64,000 nucleotides of DNA from Lineus longissimus. Lineage: Eukaryota > Nemertea > Pilidiophora > Heteronemertea > Lineidae. Positions within the stretch are counted from its first letter, which is position 1, and every line of letters starts with the position of its first letter. Shown here piece by piece: positions 61,001 through 64,000 of the stretch. The notes beneath the pieces are model-generated. The model searched no databases, was not told the origin of the DNA, and saw only the letters and a list, made by a program, of their open reading frames with translations. The stretch is taken from assembly GCF_910592395.1 (NCBI RefSeq), contig NC_088314.1, positions 11,720,001 to 11,784,000 of the forward strand. The letters run 5' to 3'. The translations under genes and the position numbers were made by a program.

Positions 61001-61040
61001 ACTGAGCCTGAGGTGTCGTACGATCATTGCATTGATGTAG
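58002..61040 (+). pseudogene. Transposase-like gene, two coding exons, one frameshift
   Basis: Exon 1 58002-58111 starts MPPKKKTKTQ; donor GTAAGT. Exon 2 starts 58345 after CTTTTCTTCAG, and the junction keeps frame. A possible 5' UTR acceptor is at 57961-57969. Order: very basic N-terminus, long Lys/Arg/Glu coiled coil (about residues 60-140), a linker, then ECVLQVDFSENYECK (Asp codon 59729), LHFVSDGPTSQYRNR (Asp 59967), LESGHGKGPADGVGATIK (Glu 60066 or Asp 60093), a Cys cluster with CYCKGSCGVCTC, and a C-terminal beta-rich module (FYIGRL to DWPRRDDIL). The acidic residues sit as expected for an RNase-H-fold DDE/D enzyme (inference). A one-base change in the GGGCCCC run at 59898-59904 shifts the frame. 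Otherwise the ~950-codon gene is intact, so the element may be recent. Confidence 0.8.
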
Positions 61041-61356
61041 AGTAGTTTCCAAGTTTTTCTGAACATGTTTAGTCTTTTATACTGTTCATGCTTAGTATAG
61101 TTCTTGTTCCTTTTTACTATACACTGATATTGCTCTAAAACTGGTCAGACGTGTGACAGAGAGAAGAGGCAATTTTTTTTAACCTGTTGATAAAAATAGT
61201 TTTAACTGTTATTTGGTTTTGTTTGGTTCATTGAAGAACTTGTTTTATTTTTTAAAAGGGTTTTTTTCTATTGTTAATTGTTATGTGAACTTTGGAAGTT
61301 GAAAATATTTTAAAACTTGTTAAATAAAAATTTATTAAAACGTCATTGTCATAGTT

Positions 61357-61744
61357 TGTCCTTCTTGTTACCATAATATGTCTTTTTTGTTACTCGACAG
61401 ACATAACGCATTTCCCCTTTAACAATTCAATATCTGTTCCTGAAACAAAGTGCAGTTTATCAGAAGCAATGTTTCTGAAATAGATGAAAGTTATTATTTC
61501 AGTTTTAACTATTTTAAGCATTTCGACCAAAAAATCATGGTAACAACAAAGACATGTCTTTCCTGTTACTTCGGTAACAAAAAAGACAACACATGAAATT
61601 TAAAAATGCATTTTCTTGTAATTAAGAATTGTTCTTGCTTTGCAACTTATTTAGTGTTCTTAGAAATTCACTAAATAAGCAAAATCAGGCCAAATTATCA
61701 GGAAAAAATAGGTTTGATTTCTGAAAAGTGTCTTTTATGTTACC
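61357..61744. promoter_or_regulatory. Right subterminal motif array
   Basis: Same motif at 61357-61372, 61379-61394, 61555-61570 and 61729-61744 (plus), and 61539-61554 and 61573-61588 (minus). The last lies directly inside the right terminal inverted repeat. Confidence 0.6.
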
Positions 61745-61768
61745 GGTACACTTTGCTGAAAATCGCCC

Positions 61769-61830
61769 ATTCCTGAAGTCACGTGATTGTACGAGAAACT
61801 GAGCTGAGCAACAACAATACTAACTCCAGG
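61769..61830 (+). repeat. Right half of the host repeat broken by the 5.07-kb transposon
   Basis: After ATTC, TCACGTGATTGTACGAGAAAC continues the match to 20098 and 28642. Confidence 0.75.
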
Positions 61831-64000
61831 TCGAGAGAGAGCTGGAGTCATTAATATTTACCATTAGCTGCATGATTACTGTGAATTAATTGCAACAAAA
61901 ACCTGTCATCAGGATTAAATGACAGCCACGTGGATTTGTTTATATGATGGTACTATTTTTAGCAGGTGGCAAAATATCATATTACAATTACAAGAATTTA
62001 TTTTTGTATGTTCGTGTCAAATATCTTCATTTATGTCTACCATAAAACCTGTTCTCAATTTAAAACATATTTGGTGGGTCACAAAATGTTTTTGCCATAC
62101 ATGTAGAATCAGTAGTGACACGTAACGGCCAACTTGACGGGTCAGAGGTCAGATATACTACGTCACCCCCGCGGCATGTGACGGGTGTACCAGGGGCTAC
62201 GGGGGCAGCCATTTTGAAATGCTAATCAAGTAGTCCCAGGTTGGAGAGGTTGTATATGAATTCGAAAATGGAACGGGCTGTCGACTATTGTGGAGGTGTT
62301 CAATACATGCTCTAAAAATATAACATGTTTGCAAGTACAACGAAGTGTCCGAAAACAGTTAATCTTTAACCTATCAACCTGTCGACCATTGGCATTGATG
62401 GCTAACAGGAAAAAATGGTATGGTTTAACTTTCAGCAGATTGGGGAGGATTCATTATTTTAGTAGTAATGCGTGTAATCTGTGGCCAAATTTTGTTATTT
62501 TAATTCCGTGATAGTATAAAAGTGGGCACATCGGAGACGTTGCCGGGAATGTGCTCCCCTCGTTTAACCCTTTCAGTGCGTAGGTACGGCGGGTGCCGTT
62601 ACCAAAAACATGTCATAAAACTGCCCCCTCTAAAACCAGTTAAGTAAAAAACACAACTGCGATCTGCGAAACAACTGCAGAACTAGTTATTGGAACGCTA
62701 TTGGAGAGACTTGTTGATCTTTTCAGTTCAATTTTTTTTACATAGGGGTCACTGGCATAAAATAAGCGGAAGCAACCAAAAAAGCCTAATTTGGCTCTTG
62801 CACTATAGGGTAAAAAATTCTTAGCACTGCACTCTTATCTCAGCTGCATTATAGACACTAGCATATACCCATGGAGCGGGCAAAGTTGAAATGTAATATA
62901 CATTAGTTAAATGGGCACGATGATTGAACTACATTAAATTTCTAACGTTACTGAAGTTTTATTAAAGGTTTAAAAACACGCAATGAACTGCATTTAGGGA
63001 CTTATTGCTGCTATCTACATGCAACCCCCAATAGATTGATTGGAGTACGCTATTTTACACAATGCATTGAGACCAGTGACAGCAGGTCCTGTTCCAAATA
63101 AGGCCCTCACATATTAGGCATATCACCTACCCACTCCCTTACCCAATGCCACTGTCGGATCAAAGCCAGGTGCATGGAGAGATGCAGAACACAATTCAAA
63201 CTGACAACATCAGTCAGTAAAGAATAAATCAAAGAGCAAGCGCTGGCCACTGTACATATTTTGTCCATCCTGGCATAACTGTTTCTCGAATAGAACTAAA
63301 ATAGAATAGGCTAATCATTAATCTCCCTGCTAATACACTGCACCATGGACCAGGTTGTGTAGCACTACATACGTGCTGGAAGCTAATACTGATGTGGCAG
63401 GGAGAATATGCGTGAAGTTTGTGTATGCTTTTGAGAATGAGCGGAGCTCTCCAGTCGACGTGCTCTCTGAAAAGTTGTTATTTATTCTAAAACCACCAAG
63501 ATATTCGACGTATGACACCCTCAGTGACACTCTTACTTATGATCCACACCTACGAAACCAAAAGTTGCAAGAATTCGACGCATTTTCGAGGCCCAATTTT
63601 GAAACAAAAATCGCCTCCTATTTAGCGGCCACAACGCGCATTATAGTATAGATGGCCCGTTGATAGTGGGTCAAAGCATGTCAGATATTGCATATTGTTG
63701 CATCACCTAGAGTTTAGTTGCCAGAAGCTCCATCTGTTTTGGATAACCCAGGGCCACGGGTAGCGAGAGATCAGCACTTTCTCACGATCGAAGTTTATTT
63801 TGATGTCTGTAACATATACCTTGCTTGTGCTGCATTTGTGTGAGAATAAAGATATGGTTCAGTGAACAAGTTGGTATGAAACCATTGTGTTAGGTTCGCC
63901 ATCAAATCTGCGGCCGCTGCAACTCCAATTTAGTAAATGATTAAGAAACATCTTGCCCTTTAGGAAAAATCACCGAATTTCTAAGATGCCAACGAAAGAG
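61831..64000. other. No supported gene
   Basis: 62874-63010 is a diverged relative of 33369-33450. A 98-residue ORF at 63355-63651 has no recognisable domain. AATAAA at 63846-63851 is an isolated poly(A)-type signal. Nothing else recognised. Confidence 0.35.

Larger units (their letters stand above)
56695..61768 (+). mobile_element. DNA transposon (5.07 kb) with ATTC target duplication
   Basis: Terminal inverted repeats: GGGC(C/G)ATTTTCAGCAAAGTGT, 20 of 21 identical. ATTC flanks both ends (56691-56694, 61769-61772). The host repeat is uninterrupted at 20060-20110 and 28610-28650, giving empty sites. Both subterminal regions hold many copies of a TGTCTTTYTTGTTACC-like motif in both orientations. 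One plus-strand gene of two coding exons lies between, with AATAAA at 61323-61328. TIR, a 4-bp target site and protein do not match a superfamily I can name with confidence; Sola (4-bp duplications) is one candidate to test. Confidence 0.85.

Noticed and set aside
63911-63918. NotI site GCGGCCGC near the window end as a cloning-vector trace
   Set aside because: No vector sequence surrounds it; a single 8-bp site can occur naturally.

Overview
This is a eukaryotic window that is almost entirely transposon-derived. Spliceosomal introns with GTAAGT/GTGAGT donors, CR1-like LINE tails, hAT and pogo-type elements, and many dispersed modular repeats point to a marine invertebrate animal. A deuterostome such as a lancelet, hemichordate or echinoderm fits, but the species cannot be fixed from sequence alone. 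Only one stretch looks like an ordinary host gene: an exon at 33121-33319 (minus) resembling the mitochondrial complex I assembly factor NDUFAF3.

Region by region. 1-705 is an inverted copy of a repeat seen again at 12047-12736 + 17840-18618 and, in part, at 55541-56254. 0.7-1.9 kb holds LINE 3' ends. 5.2-6.3 kb is a LINE reverse-transcriptase fragment (minus), followed by a coiled-coil ORF and a 57-bp minisatellite (6.3-7.8 kb). 8.5-12 kb is dispersed repeats. 12737-17839 is a DNA transposon inserted in the promoter-like repeat; it carries a three-exon gene joining a Tudor-knot/chromo-barrel domain to a D-D-E transposase-like core, now broken by frameshifts. 19075-20950 is a 1.9-kb repeat whose second copy spans 24570-32295 because three elements (25076-28072, 28827-29933, 30150-31844) and a 32-bp palindrome have landed in it. 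Between the two copies lies a Ty3/gypsy gag-protease fragment (21.99-23.8 kb, minus). 35192-42681 (minus) is a nine-exon transposase-like gene (about 1,118 codons) with every intron phase intact and three in-frame stops. 43352-45001 is a non-autonomous hAT. 45649-52490 is an autonomous-type hAT (6.8 kb) that contains a near-perfect 2 x 1,322-bp palindrome. 52630-54554 is another nested pair of small elements. 54876-55464 is a pogo/TA-type MITE. 56695-61768 is a 5.07-kb DNA transposon with 20/21-bp terminal repeats, a 4-bp ATTC target duplication, arrays of a 16-bp subterminal motif, and a gene with one frameshift.

The main discovery candidates are three unrelated DDE/RNase-H-type transposase genes (12.7-17.8, 35.2-42.7 and 56.7-61.8 kb). 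Paralogous empty sites within the same window give direct evidence of insertion for the first and third. The palindrome arms inside the hAT encode a 191-residue piece that resembles the C-terminal part of the 56.7-61.8 kb transposase, so the hAT seems to have captured or been invaded by a relative of it. Two families of small non-autonomous elements consistently duplicate a 2-bp AA target, and their internal monomers are rich in AGGTCA half-sites.

All protein assignments rest on motif recognition by eye; no database search was possible.
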